Source of the DNA: Oscheius dolichura
Lineage: Eukaryota; Nematoda; Chromadorea; Rhabditida; Rhabditidae
NCBI GenBank assembly: GCA_932521035.1
Contig: OW051496.1
Span: 8,122,001 to 8,186,000, forward strand
Direction: 5' to 3'
DNA: 64,000 nucleotides
This document shows, piece after piece, positions 32,355 through 46,780 of the stretch. The notes under the pieces were generated by a model, which ran no database searches, had not been told where the DNA came from, and was given only the letters and a program-made list of their open reading frames with translations. Position 1 is the first letter of the stretch, and every line of letters starts with the position of its first letter. Position numbers and translations under genes: made by a program.

Positions 32355-33549
32355 ATGGTGAGTTTTTATTCAGTTTTTATTCAATTCTGTACTGTTCGTC
32401 GTAATATATTGCATTTTTAGCCGTCCAAGAAGGTTGTCAAGAAGAAGGTAGCTGCCCTGCCCGCTCAGCTTCGCGGTGCTGCCCCCGTGCAGAAAGAAGT
32501 CAAGAACCCTCTTTTCGAGAAGAGACCGAGATCTTTCAACATTGGTGAGCTGACCTATTATTTATCTCACAATAAAGCCTTTTTCAGGAGGAGATATCCA
32601 GCCCAAGAAGGATCTTACCCGTTTCGTCAAATGGCCCAAGTACATTCGTATCCAGCGCCAGAGAGCTATTCTCCAGAAGCGGTTGAAGATTCCTCCTCCA
32701 GTCAACCAGTTCCGCACTGCTCTTGACAAGCAGACAGGTTGGAATACATTTTTTAAAGTTCGGAAGTAGTAATAAGCCTTTCTTGTAAAGTGCAATGATG
32801 CTACATAATTCTGAACTGGAATGAGGTACGCGTTGCTGTTGCACCTGTTCCTTTCAGTTGTTTGCAATTTCTGTACAATTCTCGTGTTTACCTAAACGTG
32901 TCAATTTCAGCTACTCAGACATTCAAGCTCTTGGACAAGTACCGTCCCGAATCTAAGGAGGACAAGAAGAAGCGTCTGAGAGAGCGTGCCGAAGCTCGTG
33001 CTTCCGGAAAGACTGAAGAAGTAACCAAGCGTCCTCCAGTTGTTCGTCAGGGAATCAACACCATCACTCGTCTTGTTGAAACCCGCAAGGTTTGTATCAT
33101 TTTCGCAGGTCATGCAAACCCATAATTTTCAGGCTCAACTTGTGTTGATTGCCCATGACGTCGATCCCATCGAGATTGTTATTTTCTTGCCTGCTTTGTG
33201 CCGCAAATTCAACGTTCCTTATGCCATTGTCAAAGGAAAGGCTGCTCTTGGACGTGTTGTTCGCAGAAAGACCGTTTCTGCCCTTGCCCTCGTCGATGTC
33301 AACCCGTAAGTTTTTTCTCTTATTTCATGTTATTTTTTAAATTATCTTTCCTGCTGTTCTCATATTATGTTATTCAGTGAGGATCGCGCCAACTTGTCGA
33401 AGATCGTCGAGACCGTGAACACCAACTTCAATGAGCGTGGAGAAGAAATCCGTAAACACTGGGGAGGAGGACTGATGTCTGCCCGCTCTGATGCTCGCCG
33501 AATGAAGCTGGAAAGAGCTAAGGCTCGTGAATCTGGACAGCGTGTCTAA
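32355..33549 (+). CDS. rpl-7A: Large ribosomal subunit protein eL8 (L7a)
   Basis: Six exons: 32355-32357, 32421-32544, 32588-32737, 32911-33089, 33133-33305, 33378-33549. They give about 266 residues, the standard length. The first coding exon is the ATG alone, followed by a 63 bp intron. The sequence is strongly conserved: [71 protein letters not shown] and [13 protein letters not shown]. The central part is the L7Ae/L30e RNA-binding fold. It is a 60S subunit component. AATAAA occurs about 18 bp after the stop. Codon use is more biased than in neighbours, as expected for a highly expressed gene. Confidence 0.97.
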
Positions 33550-33849
33550 ATTGTTGATCATTGAAAATAAATGTTATTTGTTATATTCGTTTGGCCTTTG
33601 TTCTTATGGGGGTAATTGGCAAGGGGGTCCTTCTGGAAAAGGTAAAAATAATGCGGGTTATGTTTCTCAGCCATTAGAAGCAGCTCTTCTCGGCACTGTT
33701 GCATTTCTGAAAAACAACTTGTAATTGTTGTTCGTTTCAGGCTCGACACCAAGTTGAGAAAGCAGCGCGACGCATTTTTCATTTTGTTGCCTACTCTTTC
33801 TTGCTTCTCTCTCGATTCACTCATTTCAGTATAACATCTTCTTCATCAA

Positions 33850-34892
33850 ATGACAGATTTTCGACTTGCTGGTTTGGATCTCTTTCTTTTGGAAAAAATC
33901 ATCACAAAGATATTTTTCTTTTTAGTTTTTATAACGAAATGTTACAATATTTCAGCTTGAGGCCAAGAGTTATTTTCGTTTGCAGCAGACATGTTGGGGC
34001 ATGCACGAGTTCATTCGAAAAAACAGAAATGGCTCTGTCCATTTGGACAAAGACTACTGCTGTGGGAAGAGCTGGGTAGATAAGTCCCCTTGTTGTTGGG
34101 AGGAGTGTCAGCCCCACTTGGATTTTGATGGATCCGGTAATGGCTGCAAACTCAAGTTCTCTGGATGCTTCAATCATGAAATAGATATTGCTGAACTTTA
34201 TGGAACACGATTACCCATTCTCGTAGTACACAGTTAGTTTCCTTCTTTCCTTTCTACTTTTTTTAGACTCGAAGGATTTTGATAGGATCTGTGATTGCCT
34301 CAAGAAGTATCGAATAACAGTCGAAGAGATAACTTTTACCGACTCTAAATGGACTAAAGAAGAATTTCTGGAATTTTTTAGCATTGGAAAACCTCGAAAG
34401 GTCACTTTGTGCGAAGAACTACCCGACGGATATGAGGTGATATTCCAATCCAACTCAATCGTTCGTTTCATTCTTTTTTTTTAAATTTTAGTATTTTTAT
34501 ACATTTAGGAAGCAGTAAAAGTAGAGCTTAATACAAGGATTTAAAGTTAAAAATTAAAGTGTGGAACCAAGAAGAAGTGAACCAATTTGATTTGATTCGT
34601 GCATGTTTGTTGGTAAGTAAAAGTAAAAATCACAAATGCGTTTATTTTTCAGATCCTTCGATCGCAACCTTGGTCAAACCTTCGCCACTTCAACTTCTGC
34701 ATATATGGAGGAAGAGACCCGATAAACGCAAGTTTGGCTGAAGCGATGGCCTTGTTCCGCGAATATAAGATGACGATGAGGGAAGGCCACCTGGTTGTGG
34801 AGATGCCTCAACACTTTTTTGCAGCAAGTTTTTGCCATATCTTTTACAGTTACAATTTTGCTGCTGTATATTGTGGTATGGGCTATGCATAA
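33850..34892 (+). CDS. F-box protein with FBA-like C-terminal domain
   Basis: Five exons (33850-33924, 33956-34232, 34267-34436, 34538-34612, 34653-34892) join in frame to 278 residues. The N-terminus is an F-box-like motif: LDLFLLEKIITKI...LEAKSYFRLQQTCWGMHEFI. The rest resembles the nematode F-box-associated region in style: ILVVHNSKDFDRICDCLKKY, VEEITFTDSKWTKEEFLEFF and PWSNLRHFNFCIYGG. Such proteins act as substrate adaptors in SCF ubiquitin ligases and form large, fast-evolving families in nematodes. The first exon's trans-splice-like acceptor CACTCATTTCAG lies 20 bp before the ATG. The gene starts only 300 bp after rpl-7A on the same strand, so operonic co-transcription is conceivable. 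AATAAA follows at about 34915. Intron 1 is 31 nt. Confidence 0.75.
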
Positions 34893-35824
34893 ATCATGTA
34901 CTTTTTTTTATCAATAAAGAGATAAATTTATTCAAGAATTTCTATGATTTTGAGAAAAGGTTTTGTAGACCAGCCATGTTTTACAGCTCATCATGTCTGT
35001 ATAGTTTCCAATAAAGTTAGAAGGTCAGAAAGTCACTTATTTCGAACAAATTATCCTTTTCAGATGAAGTAAATATCGCACTCTGAATTTCAAAAAGGGA
35101 TAAGAGAAAAGTACAGAAATTTTGTCTTGAATCCCTACAATCTCGCAGTGCTCACAAAAGGTTCTGTTCTGCAACGTTATTAAACGCGCCTTGCCAATTG
35201 CTTCTGTTAGAGAAGTATTACTGTTTCTCGTAAGGCAAAGCTCTTTTGAAGAGGAAATCATGCCGTAGAAACTATTCGAGGTACTCCTTCGATGGATGCA
35301 TCGAGTCGAGTGGTTTGAAATGTGCGCCAATGACTAAAGGGCGGGGACGCGCTGGGTCCTACGGCTCTTCCATTTTTGAGTCGGGCCCTCGCCTCTGAAA
35401 CATCTTCTTTCTCTTTTTTTTTGTCGCGGATCGAATGGTTTTCCCATAAATCTCTTGGCCAGGAATACATGCAATTTGTTTTGGACAGTAACGAGAGGAG
35501 TAGAGTGCAAGTGTGCAATCTTCATGCAAGCTTCGATTTGAACCAATAAATAGAAATCTGATAAAAAGGAGAAATATTTCAATGTACACTTGGCAAATTC
35601 ATATGCATTATTTTTGAGAATTATGCAGGATGGCAATCAATCTTGTCGATACTATTGAAGTGAACTTCTACGCTCAGCTTGTCATCTATTTATTTCCTTC
35701 TTCGTTAGCATTAGTTTATTTGTTTTCTTTTTCAGAAGGTTCAAACTTGTGGTAACCTCTAGTCGGTGCTCTCTTGTCACCGATTTTGTTACCTTTTTCT
35801 CCACTCTTTTCTTACGGGTTCACC
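34893..35824. other. Intergenic, no gene seen
   Basis: Contains the likely poly(A) signal of the F-box gene (34914-34919) and overlapping minus-strand ORFs (35258-35636) without protein-like conservation or splice structure. The 3' part is the upstream region of the helicase gene. Confidence 0.4.
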
Positions 35825-38489
<2,665 letters not shown>

Positions 38490-39439
38490 TCGTAACAGTG
38501 AGTGCATCTGTTAATTTTTTATAAACTTTTACTGTTCAGGTGTTCAACGTATGCAGGATTTTTGTATTTTCTTTCCTGATGCGTCACAGACGTCTTGGCT
38601 TGGCGTCGCAAATCATCCAATTGTCTTCTTAGAAGATGCCCCCTTAAGGTGCATTTATTTTTTCTTATCAGAGCTTTATGTAAGCGAGCAATATTTTCGC
38701 AGTTGCAACAACACAATTTGTTTACCTCTATGTTTGTTTTATTTATAATTTATCCACAAGGGACCTTTTGCCGCGAGTTCATGTGTCTTGCAGTCAAAAC
38801 CTTTTGCTACAGTTGTATATAGATCTCTTCTGTTGGTACATGCCAGGTGCATGTGTTGCAGTCCCTATAGCATCTCGTACCCCATACAGGTTAGGCTCGC
38901 GTCTTTCGATGATGCTATTCCGATTGTGTAGCTCGTGGTACAATAACGCATGGTGTTTTCCCAACGGGTCTCGTTGTGTATCTCATTCGGTGTGTGAGAA
39001 ATCGCAATGCGTGTGAATCCCATTATTCTTTCAGCCCAAAACTAACCCCATGTGTGTCCCTATTTTTTCCCCAATTCATACATGTGCCGTCATTATTTTT
39101 TCTGGTCGTTTATTGTAGTCTAATATTGTGCCTAAACGCCCTCCGGTTTCTACTTTGATGTGCCGCCATGTAGAATTTTTGCACTGCAACTTTTTGTTCA
39201 CATTCTGCTCTGTTTATTGTTTTTTTTAATAATGTTCTTAAATGAATATTTTCATACCATGAATGTTGTTGTTCTTATCAGAATAATCGATAGTCGGAAG
39301 CAATTGTTTTGCCCTTCAAAGGGAGTGAGAAGGGGCCTGATGAGATTATACGCTGCCCTTCTCTCATTTGTTTGAACAACACTCGCACCTTTCTCGTCTT
39401 GTTCCTTTCTTTACATTTCTCGATAAGACATCGTTTAGA
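38490..39439. other. Long 3'UTR or intergenic region
   Basis: T-rich sequence after the helicase stop with no supported ORF. Pieces such as TTTGTTTACCTC and GTGCAGT are UTR-like. It ends in the upstream region of the reductase gene. Confidence 0.4.
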
Positions 39440-40382
39440 ATGGAAGAAACGGCGATAGTTTGGCTGTCGTATCTGATGATTGTCTCGGGAATATGCACCT
39501 TTATAGCTCTGGTTGGAGGGCTTCGAGCCATGTACGGAAGATATACTGTGCAATCAGCTGTGAGTTCTTTTAAATATCAAGAAGAACAGTAGTATTAGTT
39601 CACTGTGCCACCCAAATTAGACTGGTTCATCCAAGAATTGCCTTCATTTGCCATTGTCTTCTATTATTATTGGCAAACTAAAACTATTGAAGGATCAATC
39701 GTCTTGACAATGTTTCTGATTCATTATTTCAACAGGTAACAATAATAACCAGCAATAAAAAAAGATTTGCAGGGCTTTCATTTATCCGTTACAAATGAAA
39801 TCAGCCAAGGGAACACCTTGGTTCATTTCATTTTCGGCTATTCTTTTCTGTACATGGAATGGATACATTCAAGGATCATGGCATGCAAAGTATGCTGTCT
39901 GGCATCACTATTTCATCAATCCTTTGAGCTATTTCGGTAAAGTTTTGAAGAAAAGAAAACGAAAGATTGAATTAATTTTAGGTATTCTGATATTTTTCGC
40001 TGGAATGTACATCAATATTCAATCGGATTCAATTCTTCGAAATTTGAGGAAGCCTGGTGAAACTGGCTATAAAATTCCTAGAGGTATAAAGTGCAGTAGA
40101 GAATAAAAGAAGTAGAAGTTCAGGTGGATTGTTTGAATACGTCTCCGGAGCTAATTTCTTCGGTGAGATCATCGAATGGGGTGGTTATGCGATGGCTTGT
40201 CGCTCGCTGCCAGCATTTGCCTTCTTCCTCTTCACCGTCTGCAATATCGGACCCAGGGCTTATCAACATCATTTGTGAGTTTTTCTAATCCGAAAAGAAG
40301 AATGTAATTTTTAAGAGACTACCACACAAAATTCAAGGATTATCCCAAGGGACGCAAAGCACTGATTCCTTTCATTCTCTAG
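39440..40382 (+). CDS. 3-oxo-5-alpha-steroid 4-dehydrogenase (steroid 5-alpha-reductase)
   Basis: Six exons (39440-39559, 39599-39735, 39773-39936, 39982-40083, 40124-40274, 40316-40382) join in frame to 246 residues, the SRD5A1/2 size. The multi-pass protein carries the SRD5A motifs YFNRAFIYPLQMKSAKGTP, GMYINIQSDSILRNLRKPG, GLFEYVSGANFFGEIIEWGG, FTVCNIGPRAYQHH, and the C-terminal KFKDYPKGRKALIPFIL. These proteins reduce delta-4 double bonds of 3-oxo steroids with NADPH in the ER or nuclear membrane. Nematodes do not make sterols de novo but modify dietary sterol, so a role in sterol-hormone metabolism is reasonable. The ATG follows CGTTTAG|A. Confidence 0.93.
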
Positions 40383-40567
40383 GCATTATTTTTCTTTTTA
40401 TGTACTCATTTCTACTTCACTTCTTTCATATCATTTCTTCTTCTTTCTATATGGCCAGTTAATACATTTAATTTAAATAAAGTCATTTTTTGACAAGTGT
40501 CGAGGTGATTGAGATCATTTGGCGGTGTGACTAGAAGAGAGTTGATGGTCAACGGGCGGGAGGAAGA

Positions 40568-42612
40568 CTAAAGGACTAGAGATTTCTCCGGCGATTCCGG
40601 TTCAAATTTTGGAGAGGCAGAATATTCCCTTTGAGGAATTACAGATTGCTGGAAATTAGAGGATTTGTCTACGAAAAAATAGAGAAAATCCGTACCGTTG
40701 GAGTGTCAACCGACGGCGGCGGCAATCCCATGCCGTGCTGATCTCTGCCCTGCATGGATCGACGATATTTGGCACGGGCATTTTGAAACCATACCTGATT
40801 TTTTTCTTTTCATTAAAATTGTAGAAATATTTACCTGAAGGACTCTTTTTGTCAGTCCGGTCTTCTGAGCCAGCTGTCGAAGATCCTTAGCATCGGGATT
40901 GTGATTTAGGGTGAAGTAGAGTTTCATGGCTTTGAGCTGGTGATGTTTGAAAGAGGTGCGCATCCGCTTGGAGCGGCTATGGCTCGGCTGTTCCTCCTCT
41001 TGTTCTTAACTATTATATATCATCTGGTAGAGAATTTTAAGGGCCATATTTTTGTATACATCATAATCTTCAATCTCAACTGTACACCAATTAACCTCGC
41101 TTTTTCTGTAACTCTTCTTTTCTCCCCTAAAAAGGCTCCCAAATATCACAAACCCTCATTTTTTAAGCCCTTCGTCTATATTATTACCCCGGATCTGTAT
41201 TTTAAAAGCTCTCGAGGCACACCTGCCCGCCTCATCGCGTCTCCCATCTACCCTCTAAATGGTGTCACATTGCCATCCCTCGGCGGATTATCGCCTAATT
41301 GACATGCGGTGTGCCTTCTTCTCTTCCCAGAAGTCAACAAGTAGTCCCTGACTGGCTACAGTAGCCCCGGGAGGAGGGCGGCGGCAGGCGGGATGGAGAG
41401 GTAACAAGGGCAATTATTTGGAGAGGGCTCCGGAAGCGGGAGAACAGAGGGAAGACGACGCTGGGCTGTCTTATCCGGAGAGGATATTTTGGGGATAAAC
41501 AAGGGCAGAGGGAGAGGCGACTGGTATTACCTTCACTGTCCTCGGATCGCTGTTTTATGAAGGAATCGGCCATGGGCGGAACCAGGTTCAGCTGGGTGTG
41601 CACTGAAAAAAGGTCCTTGTCATCTGAAGGAAGGATCTGTTGAATTAGGGTCGCCAGCGGGGAGTTCGAAGGGGAATCGGGATGAAACACAAGTTATTTT
41701 ATAATTTTACGGTCCTTCTTGACAAAATTTCTAGTGAAAATGGGTTCAGAAGACCGAGGGCTATCGTATTCCTTCTTCAGAACATAAAAATACCAGAGTT
41801 CAAGGCATATTTTGGGCAAAAGATAGAAAAATTGAGCTGAATCTTGTCCTGCACCGGTTTTTCTGGCGAAATCTGTGTCCTGGGTACATTCCAAGGTAGC
41901 CCTCAGTCTACTGAGTACCATACTACTAGCAACCTTTCTTGAAAATACGGAAAGAGTAAAGAAAATGGAAAAATAAGCGCCGTATTCAGTCTTTGAGAAC
42001 CTATTTTTCTTAGCGTCTGCACCCGTACGATCTCGGCAGCTAAACCGGATGACACAGGGTAAAGGGTCTCCCGGCTGCCGAGATCGTACAGGTGCGGGAT
42101 TTCGGGCAAATTCGACCAGATTTTGATAATTTACTGGAAGAAACAAATGGGTTGAGAGAATATGATAACTTACAGTGACAGAATAGATCGGCCTGCTCGT
42201 TCATGGTGAATGTCTCCCCCTGGTTGAGCTGTGTCCCACAAACCTGAAAATCAATCCCCCGTCCACCGGCCGCCGGCTGATTTCACTCACACAACAGGTA
42301 AAGCAGTTCAAGTGAAAGACGGAGTCCCTCGCCCGCATCACGTACTCGTCCGAGAGCAGCACCACCCCGCAGCGGAGACAGGCCCGTCGATATTTTCTAG
42401 AACATCTCGGTCTTGTTTGGTTGTTCAGAGTGGATACATCGGGTAGCAGGCCTTGCAGATTACTTGGCCCTCTTTGACGAGACACGCCGGCTCGTGGGTC
42501 AGTTCCCCGTAACAGTAGCCACAGCGGAGACAGCCCGGATGGAAGGCCTGTCCGTCGAGGTAAATGATATATCGGTCGTGGATCGGCTGCTGGCATTGTG
42601 TGCAAAGAGTAA
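40568..42612 (-). CDS. ttx-3: LIM-homeobox transcription factor, LHX2/9 (apterous, ttx-3) class
   Basis: Minus-strand exons: 42438-42612 (LIM1), 42291-42396 and 42174-42243 (LIM2), a small linker exon near 42133 down to 42117 or 42090, 41531-41636, 40835-41004 and 40696-40794 (homeodomain), and 40568-40648 (tail). LIM1 shows CTQCQQPIHDRYI, HPGCLRCGYC and CKACY. LIM2 shows CLRCGVVLLSDEYVM, HLNCFTCC and FCH. The homeodomain MRTSFKHHQLKAMKLYF, HNPDAKDLRQLAQKTGLTKR, then VWFQNARAKYRR, is diagnostic of LHX2/9. In C. elegans, TTX-3 specifies AIY interneurons with CEH-10. The exon before LIM1 could not be placed, so the N-terminus is open. The linker exon's distal donor option would fall inside a palindromic MITE. 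Confidence 0.88.
42019..42095. mobile_element. Short palindromic MITE, copy D
   Basis: About 77 bp with ends GCACCCGTACGATCTCGGCA and TGCCGAGATCGTACAGGTGC, the same family as in the adenylate kinase introns. On the minus strand it abuts the linker exon of the LIM-homeobox gene. One of the two possible 5' splice donors (GCACCT|GTACGA) would lie inside its terminal repeat. Confidence 0.78.
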
Positions 42613-44685
42613 CTGAAAAGAGCGAATCAGAAACGGACCGTATTGGACGAGCCGACGGCGTCGCGCTAACTCAATCGAAATCATACTCACAGAATTTTCT
42701 TCTGCTGTATGCGTTTCACATTCCCAAATAACTTTATAACCAAAATTTCCGCAGTGAAATAGGGTAGAGCGTTTGGCGAGCGGGAAATAAGTTTCGGCGT
42801 TGATGACCGCATTCAGTTCGAAAGAACTGTTTTGTCAAACGCTCCTATGAGCGGTGCAAAAACTTCTCTCCTCTGTTTATTTTACGGCCGGATCTTCCTC
42901 TTCTTCCCCGTTGAAGCTCATAAAGTTTATCGCCCTCTCGCCCCCTGCCACGTGCGAAATACGAGGTGCCGACGGCTCCAATTAGCGCTCTTTGCCGCCC
43001 TACCGTAATCCGAGAGCGCCGGCATAAATAAGAAGCGCCTCGCCTGCCAGCCGGCTATCATAAACCCGTACCGTCAGATGGTAAACACGAGGCCGAAGTC
43101 ATCGGATGGAGTTGAGTTGGCGGCGAGCAACTGGAGCTGGTCGTACTCCCCTCGGCTTGCTCCTCGGCCGTGGGGAGATACAGCATAGGGCCAAGTTCGG
43201 GAAACAGCTTTCCTGGAATTTTGACCGTAATCTCATGGAGGGAAAGGGGGAAACCTGCAGTTGTCGCGTCACTGTACGAGGAAAGGGTTAGCATCCAGCT
43301 GGAAAATGCCAATTTGAAGGGGGAAAAGAACAGAACGAATACATTTAAAAAAAGACAACAGGAATGCCACAAAAAGAGGAGAATACAGTAGGATTTTGGA
43401 AGAGGACGAGCCATGAAAGAGTGAGGCCCCTTTTTGGGTAGAAGTACCGTAATCCCAGAAAGTTTTCCCGGTGGGACGACAAGGTTTTTGGGTGGGATTC
43501 AACATAGACGGGAGAGTCTCCGTGCCCCCGCATCTGATCGATGGAACGGACTGATCCTCTCTCGGGTCTATCCCCCGGATTACCGTGAACCGGCTTGCAC
43601 ATTTCCTCCTTTTCGAACTCTCCCCATCCCGCCCGGAAGAGGAAAGTGTTTAGGTTAAGCTGCCCCTCGGGAGGACACTTCAGGTCAAGAAGAGATCTTA
43701 CGCAAGCGCTGTCCCGCAGCGATGATTACGGTACCAAATTGTATTCAATTGGAGGGACAGCTGAACAAGGACGCGCCCTTCCTGGGCCGACGCGGCTTTG
43801 TTTGTGGCCCGGATGGATGGGAGCAGGGAAAGCAGGAATACAACATGAAATTGGGGGGAAGGGTTTTTGATCATGATCTCAATTTGTTGGTTTCTTGGAA
43901 TTTCTTGGAAACAGGCCAGATTTGAACTTTGGAACGTTGTTGGGCAGATCCTCTCTTCACCGAGAGAATATCGTATCCTTCAATTTCTAACAGGTCTGAG
44001 TCATTATTGTTTCCTTTCCTCCAGTGGCAGAGGCCATGGACCTTCCAGGCCCGGACCTTCTGGTTCTGGTTGAAGGCCACCCGGCATGGAATCCTTCCAA
44101 ATCAACCGGATGATGTTTGAAATGAAAGGGCAGAAGAGGGCCAGATATTTCGTGCCTTTGGGAGGCCGTGTCCTATCGGCCTGGACTACAGACGGGTTGG
44201 ACTAATGCATAAAAGAAGGAAGAGGACAGACGCCTTTTCCGAACAGGAAAATAGAAAGACTCAAAAATTCATCAAGGGGCTCCTGTAAGTATAGAACGCC
44301 GTGATGTTTATGCTGGACGTGGACTCCAAAAATTTCCCGGGGCCTTACAATTTGGTCGTGCCAATGTTCTACGGGTTCGGGGGCAGGCAGAGCCTACCAG
44401 GAAGGCTAGACAGCTTCCCAAAGGAAAAGGTTCTTTTCTGTAAAGGAGGTATCCGGGGCAAACGAGGCAGAGAGCCCAACCAGCTAGTTTATTTCCATCT
44501 ACTACCGAACAGGGGCCCGTATCTTCCACTTAATCTGGCCCTAATTACGGGAAAGTTATAAATGGCAAAAATAGAAGGAGTAGAGGGCAAAGATCCACTC
44601 CTCCTGTTAAAGATTTTAGAGATTTCCTATAAAAAGATGACATGTCGCCGTAGACAAACGGGTGCTGGGAATGTGCTAATTTTAG
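42613..44685. other. Upstream region of LIM-homeobox gene, no firm gene
   Basis: About 2 kb of moderately GC-rich DNA with ORFs on both strands (for example 43722-43925) lacking splice structure or recognisable motifs. Near 42720 a minus-strand GTGAGT follows GAAAATTCT and could be the donor of the missing first LIM-homeobox exon, but the frame cannot be fixed. Confidence 0.35.
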
Positions 44686-45040
44686 GCTACAATTTAAGAA
44701 GAGAGTTATAAAAAGAGGGGAGGATACATTCGGGCAGGGGGTCCGTGAATATTCCAGAAGGTACAATGACTTCTCTTGGACCAGGAGATCCGAAGAAGTG
44801 ACTTCTTCCCCCGACCGGATTATATACTCGGATGAGTCATATTGTATCTGTTTTGCCACAAGTTCAGACCTCATCCCGCCGGATGACTACAATACGATGC
44901 AATCTTCTCGGGACTCGGGTCACTTTGATTCGGACGGACGGCTACAATTCTCCCTGTTTACCAAACATCTTATCTATCACGAAATGTCACTTTTTGTCTT
45001 ATTCGGGGCTTTTGACACGAAGATCGTCTCTTTACTTTAA
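44686..45040 (+). CDS. Hypothetical exon, 117 codons, unknown
   Basis: An open frame begins at a good acceptor (GTGCTAATTTTAG, ending 44685) and runs to a TAA at 45038-45040. It is basic at first (QFKKRVIKRGEDTFG), then has RRYNDFSWTRRSEEV, then an acidic part (DLIPPDDYNTMQSSRDSGHF), and ends hydrophobic. Composition is more protein-like than the neighbouring frames, but no upstream exon with an ATG was found and no family is recognised. It may be the last exon of an unidentified gene or chance. Confidence 0.25.
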
Positions 45041-46430
45041 ATGGCCCTCCCTCTGCAAAAATAATGAGGAATTTGCCCGCCTTTTTTAGCGTGCCTAACG
45101 AGGCGATCATCTTTTAATGATTCAGCCGCCAATTATGCCGGTCTCACAACGACAAATCACCCAGTTTCCGTTTCTATAGCTACAATTCAAAAAGGAGAAG
45201 GAGAAGGATAAGGTGGATAGGGAATTAAGAAATCGGTGGTGACAGCTGGTGGCAGAAGAAGATGAGGAGGGGATACTGTAGGGGAGGATGGGTGGAGTCG
45301 AGAGGGATTATGTCTGGCCGAGACAGGGGACGAAGACGAGAGACGCAGACGGATTTAGACCCCCTTTTGCCCGGTCCCCCATCCCCGTCCCCCACTCTAC
45401 ATACACACAACAGGTGATGCGGATCGGTTACATATTTGGTATTCAACACCGGCCACCATCGTCTTACTCTTTCTTTGATAAACAGGGACGGGGGACAGGC
45501 GACGGAGATTTGAACAAGGGCCATCTGCCACGGGCTAGAGGATATCTAGACTATCTTAACACGGATTCCAAATGATGTCAGCACTATATCGAACCATATC
45601 TGACCTTCTCTAACGGTAAGTATCCAAGTTGTATGCCCTGTTATCCAGAAGAAGACAGGGCAATGGGGCAGGCTCCCCCTAACTTCATCAGTGAGCGTAT
45701 GAGAGCCATAATTCACCAGTTCAGCCTCCAAAAGTCATTCTTTTTTATATTTAAAACGGTTATAAAACTTTTACACTTTATACTTTTGTGCTTCCCATGT
45801 TTTACTGAATGGGGGAACGAACCATTTATTCTCTTTTCTTCTAGAAAATAAGGCCAAGGGCCTTCTCCCAATTTTGGAAGGTTCTCACCGAATTGCTCCT
45901 CTAAACTTCTACGTATCACGGCTATTTTCTACTTTTTCAGTTTCAGATCCCTTCGCTTCAAAGGAGCTTCACCAAAAAGCGCCCGTTCACCGTGCTCTAT
46001 TTCCGCGCCGGAGACTATCTTTGAAAGAAATGAATAGCGTGCGGAAGAGACGAATAAATACCCGGAACTGCGGAATAAAATGTAGTTGGAGACGTTATGT
46101 GATAGGGAAAATTGGACGGGAAATCTGAAATAAACGGATTGGATTGAACTGGCGAAGAGCTCCGATGACCTTATGTACCCCCATCGATTCGAGAGGGATC
46201 ATAGTCGGATTACTCGGATTTACGCTACCAGCGATTTTTTTTTCTGTCTCTCTGTGGTTAGAAAAGACAACAATCGTGTGCCTTATGTTTATTCGAGGCA
46301 ATATGAACATAAATGTTCCTACAAAGGTCAGCAAGTATTCCATCATTCCACCATAATCCTTCTGAGATTCAACAATCCCTATTATTTAAAGCGCCACGGT
46401 GTCCGTTTGTGACTCGACATGTCGAAATTT
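45041..46430. other. Intergenic, no gene seen
   Basis: Short ORFs only. Purine-rich tract around 45195-45290. Confidence 0.35.
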
Positions 46431-46498
46431 TATGGTGTAGTGGCTAAGAGGGCGGTCGCGCGGTCGGAGAGGTCTCGGATTCGATCCCCGCCGCTGTC
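46431..46498 (+). repeat. tRNA-like element (SINE head)
   Basis: Contains an A-box-like TGGTGTAGTGGCTAAGAG and a B-box-like GGATTCGATCCCC about 45 bp apart. The T-arm partly pairs, but no acceptor stem forms. It is followed by T-rich sequence and two related GGGACCCG-type units, consistent with a pol III-derived repeat and not an active tRNA. Confidence 0.5.
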
Positions 46499-46561
46499 AA
46501 ACCTTTTTGCATTTTTGTTTTGAGGTCCTAGATACTTCCTAAGTGTTCCTGAAGTATTTTT

Positions 46562-46780
46562 CGTTGCGGGACCCGTTCGCGGTGAGACCCCAACCCGCAG
46601 GGCTACGATTTGGTTCCTCCTTCGACCAATATCTTTCGCTTTGTCTGTTTAGCATTTTTTCTTTGTTATAAAATGTTTTCGCTGTGGGACCCGATCGTGC
46701 TGGTACCCCCAATCGAGGGGTCGAAGGTTCGGTTCCCCCGTTGAGTAACTTCTTTTACTTTGTCTATTTAGCCATAACTT
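46562..46780 (+). repeat. Two diverged tandem units of about 115 bp
   Basis: Units at about 46562-46655 and 46680-46775 share CG(T/C)TG.GGGACCCG, then ACCCC.A.C, then GGTTC..CC, then TTTGTCT(G/A)TTTAGC in the same order. They lie directly downstream of the tRNA-like element and may be degenerate tRNA-like copies themselves, since each holds a GGTTC.(C)CC core. Confidence 0.45.

Noticed and set aside
32738..32910. Box C/D snoRNA in rpl-7A intron 3
   Set aside because: ATGATG and CTGA strings and a GTGCAA/TTGCAC stem are present, but no proper D box precedes the closing stem.
46431..46498. Functional tRNA gene
   Set aside because: No acceptor-stem pairing, and the anticodon arm cannot be drawn.
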